A stretch of DNA of 64,000 bases from Poa pratensis (taxonomy: Eukaryota > Streptophyta > Magnoliopsida > Poales > Poaceae). Each line of letters begins with the position of its first letter. Positions within the stretch are counted from its first letter, which is position 1. The stretch covers positions 1,769,337 to 1,833,336 of the forward strand of contig CAMZMU010000012.1 in assembly GCA_947311845.1 (NCBI GenBank), given 5' to 3'. Of this stretch, positions 12,995 to 24,706 are shown in pieces. The notes below the pieces were generated by a model. It worked only from the letters and a program-made list of their open reading frames with translations. It was not told the DNA's origin and searched no databases. The translations under genes and the position numbers were made by a program.

Positions 12995-14230
12995 TGAAAG
13001 GGCATATTTTATATCCCCTAGGTTTTGTGTGTTAGGCAACAACACTAGGATATATCTAATGTAATGTTAAGTGGTGCAGGAATCAAAAGAAATATTTACA
13101 TAATGCATCGAAACACTTGACAAGAAAAGGGTTGTTTGCAACTGCCTGTCCAGTCCGGAGTCTCCGGCCTCAGGGGACTCAAGGGCCGGAGTCTCCGGCC
13201 AAGTCGAATATCTGGAGCAAAAGCTCCACAGGACGGCAGCCGCTGTATGGGGTGCGGAGTAACCCCGGAGTAACACCGGAGTCTCCGCACCCACGGTCCG
13301 GAGTCTCCGCCCCAGACAAGGTTTTATTTCGAAGATACTACCGGGACGGCGCGTGCGGTATAGGGTCCGGAGTATCACCGGAGTCTCCGCACGGGTCCGG
13401 AGTTTCCGCACATATTCGGTCCGGAGTTTCTGGTCTGGCCGGAGTCTCCGGCTCTCCAGTGCGGAGTCTCCGGACTAAGTGGTCTGCAAACGGCTAGTTT
13501 TTCTGGGAGGGGTATAAATACCCCTCCACCTACCTCCAGCTAGCCAGCTCGCCCAAACTTGAAGACTCCATTATTGCAAGCTCAAGAATCACTAGATCTC
13601 CCAATCCCTCCACCCAAACTCGTTGATCTTTGGAGGATTGAAGGAGAAGGCCCGGATCTACATCTTCACCAAGCCGTTCTTCATTTCCCCCTCATTTACT
13701 TGAGGGCCCCTTGGCTAGGATTTCCACTAGGAAAACCTAGCTTCTTGTTGTACTCACTTGTTGTCTTTGTGACAGATTTGTAGCTGTTCGGGAGCCCCCA
13801 ATCCTCTTGTGGGTTGTGCCCCGGATCGTTGTTGTAAGGGCTCCGGATTCCGCCTTGAAGGATTCCGATAGTGGAAGGTGAACCAAACCTTTGTGGTGCG
13901 GTTCATCGGAGAAGAAGGTGACGCCTTTGTGGCGGTTGAGTTTTGACCTTCGTGGTAGCTCACACCTCTCCAACGAGACGTGCTCCCCTAAAAAGGAGGA
14001 ACTCGGGATTACATCCGTGTCTCCGCGTGCTTTCACTTCGGTTACTTCTATCCTTGTTTACCGTCTTTACTTAGTGTACCTTGCTTAGTTGCTAGCTTGT
14101 CATATAGGTAAATTCACCATAGTTGCATATCTAGAGAATTTACCTTTTGTGTCAAGCCTAAATTTAAAAAGTACTAAAATTGAAGTAGCACCTATTCACC
14201 CCCCCCTCTAGGTGTCATACGATCCTTTCA
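12995..14230 (+). repeat. Copia 3' LTR
   Basis: 1236 bp, nearly identical to 2499-3729. The main differences are an 11-bp gap near 13370 and an extra palindrome unit near 13430. TATA box at 13512-13519. Confidence 0.95.
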
Positions 14231-14235
14231 ATTTA
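14231..14235. repeat. Target-site duplication ATTTA, right copy
   Basis: Matches 2494-2498 exactly. Confidence 0.95.
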
Positions 14236-14478
14236 TCACTTTAATTGTTTGTGAGTTAAAGCGACCAGAATACCTCCAGACCTCCCTTGTGGAGGTAGGC
14301 AGTACCACACAAAGTCAAGTCCTGCAGCCAAATTTTTGAGAAAAGGTGCTGAGAAATTATCCCTACCCGTTTCTAATACCGCAAAAAAGTCCAACCTAAA
14401 ATCTCTTATGGTTTCAGACACCACTGTATGTTTAGCTGTATCTCTAAACCCTCCGCTGTTCCAAAAGCAACCCTTCAT
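14236..14478 (-). pseudogene. LINE ORF2 start (endonuclease N-terminus)
   Basis: Begins MKGCFWNSGGFRDTAKHT and runs through FFAVLETGRDNFS and GRSGGILVAL, the N-terminal strands of the LINE endonuclease. The protein then continues at 2498 on the other side of the Copia insertion (FKFHVVSKKDNFEWSLVAVYG). Joining the two flanks and removing one TSD leaves a one-base frame change close to the junction, so a small indel occurred in the LINE as well. Confidence 0.85.
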
Positions 14479-14497
14479 CGCTATCTCTTTTTTAATT

Positions 14498-16434
14498 TTA
14501 TCCGAATACTTCGACGAACAGGGGAAGAGTCATACTTGCGTCTATTGTAAACTCTTTTTGTTTTAACAACCGGGGTGTCAAGGTCCTTATGACCTTCGGA
14601 ACTGATTTTTCCTCCTCCCCTAAATCAGTACTCGAAACAAACGCCTCAGCTAGTACTTGATTATCTATAGATTTGTCACTGTTTTTTATTTTTTCCTCAT
14701 TCTTTTTTAGCATAACCAACATGCGTTTCATATCTAGCTCTTTCATATTACTGATTGAAGATTCTACTTGACTCAGTGACATCCCTAGTGAAACCCCTAA
14801 CTTTGCTGCCCTAGCAACCACCACATCGTTCGGAATAGAATGAATAGAAAATTTGGAAACGAAAGAAGTACCTGCAGAGTCGAGATCATTGCGCACCTGA
14901 GCCTCTTTCGGGCCTTGCCAATTGCGTATCATCAGCATTAGCTTGAGCACGAACTCTAGCACTGGAGCGCACGTCCTTGGCACTTGCTTCGGGAATGCCT
15001 CCAAACGCAACCAACTCGTCGTGGAATAAACCCCACCAAGGAACACTCTGTTCCCTGGCTTTGCAACGACGAGACGCCGCGGCATACACTCCTCCTGGAG
15101 TATATGGCGACCCAGGTGATGTAGACGGCAACACTGATCCAAACGAGTCCATATCCTTCTGCCGTGGACTTGTTGGGGCTCCAGGCGCTTGCGACGACGG
15201 AGCGTCACGACATGCGCTCCCTCCTGGAGTACATATCGAACGTGGCGTCGAAGAAGGATGCGTCGACAAAAACACTCCCGTGGCCTCCTGCCTTGGGCTG
15301 TGCATCTCGACGGGAGACGGAGGCGACGACCGCGCCCAGTCGGCCTCCTGCCTTGGGCTGTACGACGACGTGCTCCTCGGCGAGCTGCGAGGCGTGAAGC
15401 TAGACTTGCATTCTGGAGCTAGCTGGAGGTGAAGCTGCTCCGTAATACTCCCTCCGTTCCAAATTAATTGACTTCCATTTGTCCTTACATGTCTAGATAC
15501 ATCCATGTGTGGACAAATGGAAGTCAATTAATTTGGACGGAGAGAGTACATGCTAGCCTCTGGTGCGACGAACGACTTCTCGTCCACGTGCATGTCCATC
15601 TCAAGAGCAGTTATCTCGGAACAGACGCAGCAGCAATTTATGCCTCGGCACAAGAATTACTGATTTATGGAGCCGCGGGGGCGCAGAAAAGGATATTGGC
15701 GAAGGTAGGCTGTCCTCCTCATCCTCAACACGGTCACCCCCATCTCCTCTTTGGCACTAAACAAGAGAACGTGCCCACACTAGGTCTGATCATTGACTGT
15801 TCAAAATTTATAGAACCAAACTGAATCATATGTACTTGCTTTTGACTCCCTTTTCAGCATTAGATGACTCAGAGACAACAGGTTCCGTATCTTTCTGCTG
15901 AACCATGCTATCCTTTTAGGCTTATCATCACTTTTAGTGTCATCATCATTTTGTTTATCATTCCCATTGTTATTTCCATCCGAACCACCATCATGATCAA
16001 TATCATCCATGACAGCATCACCACCATCCTCTCCTTCTACCTCAAAACAAAGCATGTAACCAACTCCGCATAAGTATGATCAACTCTAGGGGGGATAGCA
16101 GAGGGCTCAGCGCATGATACTTTCATACGTACCACGTCATGTGCGAGGGTGAAAGCCATATCCACATATAAGGTCTTTCCAATCAAAGAGCCCACTGTAA
16201 AGAGAGCGAAGTAATCTTTCCGCAGCTCATCAGAACAACCTCTAACTCTCACCCAAAGATCAACCAGGTCATACGTCTCGACATCATCAGATGACCCATT
16301 CCTCAAAATGCATATTTACCTCCTTTCCTTCAACCTGAATTACCCCAATTTTCCTAAGCCTCGCAAAGTCTAACTTGGTTGGATAAACACCCGAAAAGAA
16401 TTGTTGGTCGAAGGAGAAACATCCCACTGGTGCT
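14498..16434 (-). pseudogene. LINE ORF1, C-terminal part (DUF4283-like region and tail)
   Basis: On the minus strand, 16306-16037 reads VDLWVRVRGCSDELRK ... FTVGSLIGKTLYVDM ... MKVSCAEPSA, the pattern of the DUF4283 region found in plant LINE ORF1 proteins. It is followed by an acidic Asp/Asn-rich linker (16055-15801) and a polar tail that ends near 14498, about 20 bases before ORF2 begins. ORF1 proteins bind the element RNA. Frame changes occur near 16300, 15800 and 15200, and a Stowaway MITE sits at 15448-15546. Confidence 0.75.
15448..15546. mobile_element. Stowaway (Tc1/mariner-type) MITE
   Basis: 99 bp, with terminal inverted repeats CTCCCTCCGT ... acggagagag that extend through nearly the whole element, making a perfect foldback. 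The dinucleotide TA flanks it on both sides (15446-15447 and 15547-15548). It is inserted in the LINE ORF1 remnant. Confidence 0.93.
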
Positions 16435-18006
16435 TGATTGCGTGGATCACACGTTCGTTGGGAGACCCCAAGAGGAAGGTATGATGCAGTGTAGCAGCAG
16501 TTTTCCCTCAGTATGAAACCAAGATTTAATCGAACAAGTAGGAACAAGAAATCACTTCTGAAGGTTGTCAGTGGCGCGCTGACGTGGAACCTGCACACAA
16601 CACAATCAAACTACTTTGCCCCAACGAAACAGTGAGGTTGTCAATCTCACCGGCTTGCTGAAAACAAAAGATTAAATGTATGGTGTGGAAAACAGTAGTA
16701 AATTGCAGAGAATGAAAAGGAACAATGTTTGCAGTTGGTTATATTATCAGTGTAAAAGAATGGACGGGGTCCACAGTTCACTAGTGGTGTCTCTCCATAA
16801 AAGATAACTAACATGCTGGATGAACAAATTACAGCTGGGCAATTGATAAATATTGAGGGCATGACAATGCATATATATGACATGATGATTACTATGATAT
16901 TCATGTGGGCATTACGACAAAATACATAGACCGTTATCCAACAGCGTCTATGACTAATAATCCACCGCCAGGTTGTCATCCGAATTCCCCGTTGGTATTA
17001 AGCTGCAAGCAACGGATAATCGCATTAAGTAATGTGCGTAATGTAAACAAATGCATTAGACCTAACGGCGCACCCTTAAGCTAAGCATCGGTTATTTTAT
17101 CCTAGTGGCAACAGCACATCCACAATCTTAGAAGTTATTGTCACTCTCCCAGATTACCGGAGGCATGAACCTACTATCTAGCATAAATACTCACTCTTGG
17201 AGTTACAAGCATCTACTTGGCCAAAGCATCTACTAGTAACGGAAAGCATGCAATATCATAAATAACATATAAGATAGATTGATAATCAACTTGACATAGT
17301 ATTCAATATTCATCGGATCCCAGTAAACACAACATGTAGCATTACAATAAGATGATCTTGATCATGATAGGCAGCTCACAAGATCTAAACATGATAGCAT
17401 AAAGTGGAGAGACAACCATCTAGCTACTGCCATGGACCGTAGTCCAAGGATGAACTACTCACGCATCACTCCGGAGGCAGGCATGGTGATGTAGAGCCCT
17501 CCGGTGATGATTCCCCTCTCCGGCAGGGTGCCGGGAAGAGCTTCTGAACCCTCCCGAGCTAGGGTTGACGGCGGCGGCGTCTCTGGAACTTTTCGTGGAT
17601 AATGGCTCGGGTATTTAGGGTTTTTGCGTCGGGAAAAATAAATAGGCGAAAGGGTGGCGGCTGTAGAGCCATGTGGGCCCCACACCACCCCACGGCGCGG
17701 TAGGGGGGCCCGCGCAGCCCCATGGTGTGGGTGCCTCGTGGCCCTCCTCCGTGTCTCCTCTGGACTCCGTGTTCGTGTTGGAAAAATAGGAGGTTCTGTC
17801 CAAGTTTTGTCCAATTCCGAGAATATTTCCAGACTAGCTTTTTGGAATACAAAAACAGTAGAAAACAGGAACTGGCACTGTAGCATCTTGTTAAGCTTAG
17901 TCCAAAAAATGCATAAAAATGTTATTAAGTGTATATAAAACATGTAACAATTGGTATAATATCAACATGAAACATCAGAAATTATAGATACGTTTGAGAC
18001 GTATCA
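16435..18006 (-). mobile_element. Solo LTR, 1572 bp, in LINE ORF1
   Basis: The segment starts TGATTGCGTGG and ends GAGACGTATCA, so it has TG...CA ends. It is flanked by a perfect 5-bp duplication GTGCT (16430-16434 and 18007-18011). LINE ORF1 sequence resumes on both sides. No gag or pol is present. The family is common in Triticeae DNA as I remember it, but I cannot name it. Orientation is uncertain; '-' is chosen because the other strand starts TGATACGTCTC. ORFs inside it are not credible genes. Confidence 0.8.
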
Positions 18007-18011
18007 GTGCT

Positions 18012-19517
18012 CCCCCTGCACCAACCACTCAAGTTCATGAATCACCTCTCTGTCCGTCATCACACCTCCAGAAATGCGGATTCTACCAACTTTTCCACTA
18101 TCATTTATGTGCACTACAGGCGCGCCATTGGACGCCGGGGAATACGGCCACTTCGACCGCGAGCTCCGAACCGACCTCTGCCCATCCTACCACCACGACC
18201 ACGACCCCCAAAGTTGGGAACGTGCTGCCGTAGATTACGCTGACCTCGATTGCCTTGGTTTGCACTGCCTTGGCCATAACCTTGGTCACCCTCAAAGTAG
18301 CCGGCGTCAAAATTTCCAAAATCACCATTAAAAACAGCCGGGTCGGCGTCATACCCCCAGCCATAATCTTGATCTTGCCAATTCCCATTAACTTGTTCTT
18401 GCCAATTCGCATTGCCCCTGCTCCTGCCAGTTCCCCGTACCCCACTGGTTTCCGAAGTTCTGGCCACCTTGTGCCAGCCCAAAACCACGACCAAATTGTC
18501 TTTGTTGCACGGGGAATCCATAACCTCCTCTACCCACAAGTCCGTTGCCACCATTAGGACCCCTGCCGGTGCTCCCCGGCCATTAGCAACGCCTGAAGGA
18601 CCACCACGCTCAAAAGTGCGGCATTGCCGGCACCCCGAGCCTGGTTTGCAAGGTTCTGGTTGAAGCCATTGTTCCCGCCACCCCCTCTGGGATTGTCGCC
18701 ACCACGAGAGGCCATGGTATCTCGTTCGAAGGAACCCTAGTCAAGGGCGGCTGAGAAGAAGCGATTAGATCCTTTGATTGTTGCCAGACCTGACCTAAAA
18801 CCCTCCGTAGCGAGTTGGAGCTAGGTCTGGCACCCGGCCGAAGCGATATTTGGCCCTTGTGGCCCATCGTTTCCCCATGCAAAAGTTTATGACGTGTGAG
18901 GGCCTTGTGCCCTACCAAGCCCACAGAAAAAGAATTCAAACTATTTTGAATTTTAATTGGTGCAGCTTGATCCGAAAAAACCGGCCTAGCCGTAACAAGG
19001 TTCGCCGGTCTCTGAGAAGACGAGATCCGTCCGGCCATGTGCCGCCCCAGACGTCGGTGCCGCCATTGACATCTCCCGCGCAAGGATCTAGCCCGACGAC
19101 GAAAAAACAGTAATCCATTCTTGCGCATCAACGAATCCTCCATGAAACTAGAAGGGGACAGTACAGGCAGTCTCGTTGATGTTCTGACTTGAGAACGTCG
19201 GCGAGGGGCTGCACTGACTGCCACCGGATCGGAATAGGTGGGAGACGAGAGAAGAGTAGCAAACCTTTGATGTTCCCGTCGAAGCAGGCGCTTGCGTTCG
19301 CAAGAGGACATCTGCAGATCGCACCGAACTGGAGACGGCGAACGGCACCACTTGCGCAGCGAGGACGTCGAGCCCGGCGATCTCGGCGTCCTTGGCATCG
19401 AAGGCGCCTGCTCCTCTTCATCGTCCGATCCTATCGAGGATAGGACCCAGAACCTACCGCCGGGAGGAGAAACCCCAGGCGAGGCGCCGACACCTTGGGC
19501 GTCGCCGTGTCGCTCAT
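18012..19517 (-). pseudogene. LINE ORF1, N-terminal part (Gly/Arg-rich)
   Basis: A Met codon at 19517 starts MSDTATPKVSAPRLGF, followed after frame changes by a Ser/Arg-rich stretch. At 18554-18114 comes a Gly/Arg/Gln-rich region (QGNRGQRNLRQ, GGRGRGGRMGRGRFG), typical of the RNA-binding N-terminal half of plant LINE ORF1. The frame is interrupted several times. It joins the DUF4283 part across the solo LTR. Confidence 0.65.
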
Positions 19518-19984
19518 CACCACCTCCAGGCTGTGTGTGTGTACTGAAATTATCAGGATTTCAGAAGTCTTAAACGACATATGCAGGATAGTTTTATTTT
19601 TCTTCCCAACTTAAGGTTTTATTTAATTTTCCTTTTCCCATCATGGGAGTGGGCCAAAGTAGAGGAAGAGAGGAGCCGAGGCGCTCTCGGCGAATCTCAA
19701 AACAGAGGAGAAGAGGAAGAGGAGGAGGAGGAGGAGGAGAGAGAAAAGAAGGGATCATAGAATGGCACCCAACTCCCAATCCCCCCAGATGAATTATTTG
19801 TTTAGTGAAACGACGTCCCTGCCAATAGGGAGATAGGGATTTCGCTAATCTGAAATATCTTCGACTGGTTTAAGTTATGGATGTGTGGAGATCCATGTGC
19901 GCCTACATCTATGATGTACTTGGTGTTCAGTAAAAAGTTATAAATACACATTTGTACACCTAAAACCAAATGGAAGAGAGATTT

Positions 19985-20360
19985 TTGGCTTCTGAGTTCT
20001 AGTGTTCTCTTTATTTTTAGAAAAATCAAAAATCATATTTGTAAGTTTTTAAAAAATCTAGATGTACTCAATGATGTACCTACTCGAACGTGCTAAATCT
20101 CACTTTAAATATTTAAAACTACACATAATTGAAAAAGTTGGATCAGACTATATTTTTTAAGTGGTGATCCGACTATAAAATTTATAAGATTTGTCTTTTT
20201 TGTGTAACCTAGAGTTAGAAAAATTTACTGTTGCGGTTTTGCATGTTTGTATGATACATCAAACAACATCTACCCAATGTTAGATTTTTAAAACTTAAAA
20301 AAAAATATGAGTTTCGATATTTTCAAATAAAAAGCAGCATTGAAATCTCAAGAGTCCAAA
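19985..20360. mobile_element. AT-rich foldback (MITE-like) element upstream of the phosphatase gene
   Basis: The left arm (19985-20060) and right arm (20270-20360) are imperfect inverted copies, each with TCATATTTGTAAGTTTT-like and AAAAATCTAGATGT-like blocks. The same arm sequences recur at 62379-62770. Ends are approximate and no clear TSD was found. The rest of 19560-20612 holds no gene; 20400-20612 is the phosphatase upstream region. Confidence 0.5.
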
Positions 20361-22295
20361 GGAAATTTACGATGAAGGGGCATGTTGTCAAACAAAGAAA
20401 ACAAATGGAGGGAAAACATGGTCATCGAGATGTTTCTTCCTCCGCCTGCCCACCCGCTCCCTTCACCACGCCACACGTATCACCAGAAAGGATCCATCGA
20501 TCTTCTTCTCACCAAAAATAAAAATTAAAAATTCGCCTTGGGAATTGGAATATCCCACCTCTCCTCCATCTCTCACCATTTTCCTACGCTCTCCACCTCC
20601 GAGCTCGCACCAATGGCCAGCTCCCGGCTCGTCCCCCTCTTCGTGCTCTTCCTCTTCGTCCCCTCCCTCGGCGCGCCCCCCAACGCCACCGACGTGGTGT
20701 CCAGGATCGCATTCGGCTCCTGCGCGAACCAGAGCGCGCCCCAGGTGCTCGACGAAACGCCCACCGCGCCGACTTTCTTGGCTTTGCTTGATTGGAGCTG
20801 ATGGGGGCTTGTTTGCTGTTCTTTCCTTGCAGCCCGTGTGGGAGGCTATCGTGGGGTTCGACCCGCAGGTCTTCATCTGGCTCGGGGACAACGTCTACGG
20901 GGACAACAAGCGCCCGTCCCGGGTGTTCGGGAAGGAGCGGACGGTGGGGCCCTGGAAGAACCTGCCGCGGTTCTACCCGGCGACGGAGGAGGAGCTGCGG
21001 AGGAAGTACGAGCTGGGCAAGGCCAATCCAGGGTACGCCAAGCTGAGAGAGACGGCTCAGGTGACCTCCCGGTCGTTTGCCGCATTGAACTTGCTACCTG
21101 TAGTCGGCTGCCTGTGTGCTCGGTAGTTGATTGCATGTCTAATCGGTAGTTGATTGCCTGTGTAGTCGGTCGTCGATTGGTAGCTTTGGTTTCTTAGGGT
21201 CGATAAGTCCCTGTCTGCTCTGTTTCTTGATGGCAGGCTTTGTTGTTGGTAGTGACTTCACTGACTTGTGAGATTTTCTTTCTTCAGAGGGTTAAATAGT
21301 CTACTGTTTTGTTTGGTCTCTGTGTCTGGAAGTCCAACATGGTTGTTGGAGCTTGCTGGCGGAGGTTTCTTGGGGTTTTGTGGATGTTATCATTATTACA
21401 AAATCCAACATGGGCACTACCGCACTGGCATTGTCAATATCACGAAATGCAGATATGTTGATGGCACACATGATTCCACGACTGAGGAGGAAGTCAATTT
21501 TATGCTATTTAGAATGATAGTTTATAACTGAGCCGTAACCTGTAGGACGACACAAAATAGTACTGGTTCATTTTGTTGCTCAGTGCCATGTCTGGTGGAG
21601 CTACAGAAAATAAACTGTGTGGGACAGATTGAGGAAGACTCAGTAGATTGGGCTTTTAGTGGACTAGGCTTTGCCCTTTCTATAGGCATAAAATTGTTTT
21701 TGGCTCCTGGACTGGGCGGGTCACTGCTTGGTTTTGCCTCAGTGTAGCTCCACCACTGACCATGTTTGAGACCCTTTTTTGTATCTTCTGAGGACATGAC
21801 GATTCTCGCAACATTTTTGTCGTTTCCATTTTTCCAAGAAAACGTCCTCTTTACTAGTTAATGAAGGACTTGCTATCACTATCATTCACGGTAATTTGCA
21901 GGTGATTGGAACATGGGATGACCATGATTACGGATTGAATGATGCAGGAAAGGAATATAGTGGGAAAGTATTTAGTCAAAGGCTTCTTTTAGATTTCTTG
22001 GATGAAGCTGAAGACAGTTCACGGTATGTATACAGGAATAATTGAGCTAATTATGAATTCTTGATGTTCTTTTGCTACAAGGTCACTGCTTTATAAATGA
22101 TGGTACTCTAGAATGCCTTCTTTTTTGTTTATTCTTTATGATGTTTCCTGGGTAATCTGTTTTTGGCAGCTTATTTGGATCTTCTGTGACTAAACATTCA
22201 GGATTTTTAGACTTACAGTTGTAGGCCATCAGAAACCTCATATTACCCTCTCTTTTGTATATAGGAGGAAACAAGCTGGTGTTTATACCTCATAT

Positions 22296-22310
22296 ATGTT
22301 TGGTCCTGAA
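22296..22310 (+). repeat. LINE target-site duplication, left copy
   Basis: ATGTTTGGTCCTGAA, 15 bp of phosphatase exon 4, repeated exactly at 23975-23989. Confidence 0.95.
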
Positions 22311-23974
22311 AAGTGAATTGTTTTGCTTCGGTGAAGCACAGGACGCAGCTGCTCAGTATGCTGATATATTCGGTTGTGAGCAGGGTCAATTTCCTATAAT
22401 GTACTTGGGCATACCAATCCATTATCGGAAACTGACTAATGCGGAATGGAGACATGTCGAGGAGCGTCTGCAAGCACGGCTGTCTAGTTGGAAAGGCAAA
22501 TTACTATCCCTTGGTGGGAGGTTGGTGCTCATTAATTCGGTACTTACAAACATGGTATTGTATATGATATCCTTCTTCCAGTTACCAAAAGGTGTCTTGA
22601 GTAAATTGGATTACTTCCGATCAAGATTCTTTTGGCAAGGGGATGGTGAGAAAAAGAAGTATCGACTGGCTAAATGAGATGTTGTTTGTCGACCAAAAGA
22701 TCAAGGAGGGCTGGGTATTCATGATCTCAGCATCAAGAACTCAGCTCTCCTAGGGAAGTGGCTGTTTAAGCTGCTAACCGAAGATGGAATTTGGCAAACA
22801 CTCCTCAAAAGAAAATACATCGGCTCAAAGGCGGTATCACAGGTGTATTGGAAACCTGGTGATTCCCACTTTTGGGCCGGCCTCATGGCGACTAAGAAAC
22901 ATTTCTTTCGCTTTGGTGTATTTAATATAAAGGATGGCACGGAGATTAGATTCTGGGAGGACAAGTGGTTAGGAAACACCACCCTCCGGGAGCAATATCC
23001 TGCCCTATACAATATTGTTCGACACAAAGGGGATACTATAGCCACTGTTATGCAGTGCTCACCACCCAATGTGACGTTCAGATGTGATTTATTCGGTCCG
23101 AGATTATCATCTTGGAATGCTTTGCTGGCACGGTTGGCCTCAGTCCAACTTACACAAGGCCCCGATGAATTTCGGTGGAATCTATGCGGGAATGGAAAAT
23201 TCTCAGAGATTCTATGTATAGGGCGCTTGTGCATTCTGATATTTCAGTCGATGATAATAAAAAAATATGGCAAATGAAGATTCCACTTAAAATAAAAGTA
23301 TTTACGTGGTATCTTCGTAGGGTGTCATTTTAACCAAGGATAACCTTGTCAAACGGAATTGCATGGAAGCACTAAGTGTGTATTTTGTCCACAACATGAG
23401 ACAATAAAACACTTATTCTTCGAGTGTAATTTCGCACGTTCTATATGGTCATCTATCCAAATAGCGTCTAATCTTTATCCACCCAAGTCTGTTGCCAATG
23501 TTTTTGGCAACTGGTTAAATGAGATAGATAAAAAGCTTAGAACGGTTATTAGGGTGGGAGCGATTGCAGTTATATGGTCGCTTTGGCTCAGTAGAAATGA
23601 CAAGGTTTTCAATGATAAAGATGTTTCTCTTATGCAGGTACTCTACCGATGCACAGGTATTCTCCGTACGTGGTCCACCTTACAGCGTGTGGGACATCGA
23701 GACCTCTTTACGGAGGCGTGTGCACGGCTGGAGGAGGTGGCAAGGGACATTTTATCACAACATGGGTGGCCGCTTGATCGCCGGATTGGACCTCCATAGG
23801 CCGTTGAGCTTGCCTCGGACATAGGCGTTTTGGCTTTATTCTTTGCTGATTGTAATTCGCCTGTTGTCGCTTTATCTTTTTATTTCTTTCCGGGACTGCG
23901 GCTGTGTGCATTCTTTATGCAGAGTCCGGGTGTAATACTTAATTGAGTAATAAAGCCCTTTATCTAAAAAAAAA
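22311..23974 (+). mobile_element. 5'-truncated LINE inserted in the phosphatase coding exon
   Basis: 1664 bp. It starts in the middle of ORF2 at the block KSELFCFGEAQ, so the endonuclease and the RT active site are missing. It contains the RT tail (RSRFFWQGDG, VVCRPKDQGGLGIHDL) and the zinc-binding RT-associated region (CVFCPQHETIKHLFFEC). The coding part ends near 23799 at RRIGPP and an A-rich tail follows at 23967-23974. A perfect 15-bp TSD flanks it. These are the marks of target-primed reverse transcription. It belongs to the same broad family as the LINE at 1-19560. It has one or two frame changes of its own (stop near 22676, shift near 23275). Confidence 0.95.
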
Positions 23975-24125
23975 ATGTTTGGTCCTGAAGGAAAACGGGT
24001 AAAGGTACAGTCTATTATACCATGTCTAACTTTTTCTGCAAATTCTTAGGGTTTTTTCGCCAAAATCCTGTTCAAATAGGATGTCTTCATAGACGTACAT
24101 AAACATGTCGGTGATCCCTCCAGTA

Positions 24126-24706
24126 CACTGGCAGAGCTCCGTTGGGGCCAAACTGGGCCATGGCCCGCCCAAGTTTTTTGCATATTTCTTTGAGACTCGT
24201 ATGCATCTAAGGCCAGCCCATCAACAGCACTGGCCTGTCAGTTATGCTGCGTCGCTACTGGTCTCGTTCTCGCTCGACTCTCCCATCTTCTCTCGACAGA
24301 AGCCACAGACATGGAGATGCGAGGGCTAGATCTAACGATTTACACAAGAAAATAAGGGGAATCAGTGGAAGACACCGGAGGCAGCAGCGCCGCGCCGCCG
24401 CCCGAGCCAGGGGCGGCCACTGGGCATCGCTGCAGCTGCGGCCGCACGACACGGCGTGACGGCCGGAGCCTGCGGTGGTCCAGCAGCTGGCAAGCGACGC
24501 TGCGGCCTGATCGAGCCCTACTTTACTCCAATTTCCCTGCCCATATACTTCTCATTCTTTCCCAATTGTCTGGTTAGCAATTTGGAGGATTGTTTATGGA
24601 ATTGGAGTAATCACTAATGTCCGGTGAAGCTGCATATTTCAGAGCATTTTCTTGTGTTTTCTTGTAGCCTGGCCCGCCCTTGAATTTTTTTCGAGCTCCG
24701 CCACTG
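24126..24706. mobile_element. Non-autonomous hAT element in phosphatase intron 4
   Basis: Ends are CACTGGCAGAGCTC and the inverted GAGCTCCGCCACTG, imperfect terminal inverted repeats starting CA. An exact 8-bp duplication CTCCAGTA flanks it (24118-24125 and 24707-24714), the size typical of hAT transposition. 581 bp without transposase. Confidence 0.88.

Larger units (their letters stand above)
2499..14230 (+). mobile_element. Copia LTR retrotransposon, about 11.7 kb, with accessory ORF
   Basis: Complete element with 1.23-kb LTRs (TG...CA), a perfect 5-bp TSD, an initiator-tRNA-Met primer site, gag, a pol in Copia order (protease, integrase, RT, RNase H), a long spacer, an extra ORF and a polypurine tract. 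The long gag with a coiled-coil-like extension after the zinc knuckle, and the extra ORF before the 3' LTR, fit the SIRE/Maximus lineage; that assignment is inference. Frameshifts in gag, integrase and RT make it non-functional now. The two LTRs differ by only about a dozen substitutions plus small indels by eye, so the insertion is fairly young. It lies inside LINE ORF2. Confidence 0.95.
1..19560 (-). mobile_element. Old LINE (non-LTR retrotransposon) cut by three later insertions
   Basis: Read on the minus strand, this element has an ORF1 (start near 19517, RGG-rich part, then a DUF4283-like part) followed by ORF2 (endonuclease, then reverse transcriptase). It leaves the window at position 1, so its 3' end and tail are not seen. 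The 5' end is somewhere near 19550 and is not sharply defined. It is interrupted by a Copia element (2499-14230), a Stowaway MITE (15448-15546) and a solo LTR (16435-18006), each with its own TSD. Several frameshifts and stops show that it is inactive. The insertions must be younger than the LINE. Confidence 0.85.

Noticed and set aside
17455..17943. 162-codon minus-strand ORF
   Set aside because: It lies entirely inside the solo LTR, is low-complexity in composition, and has no domain.
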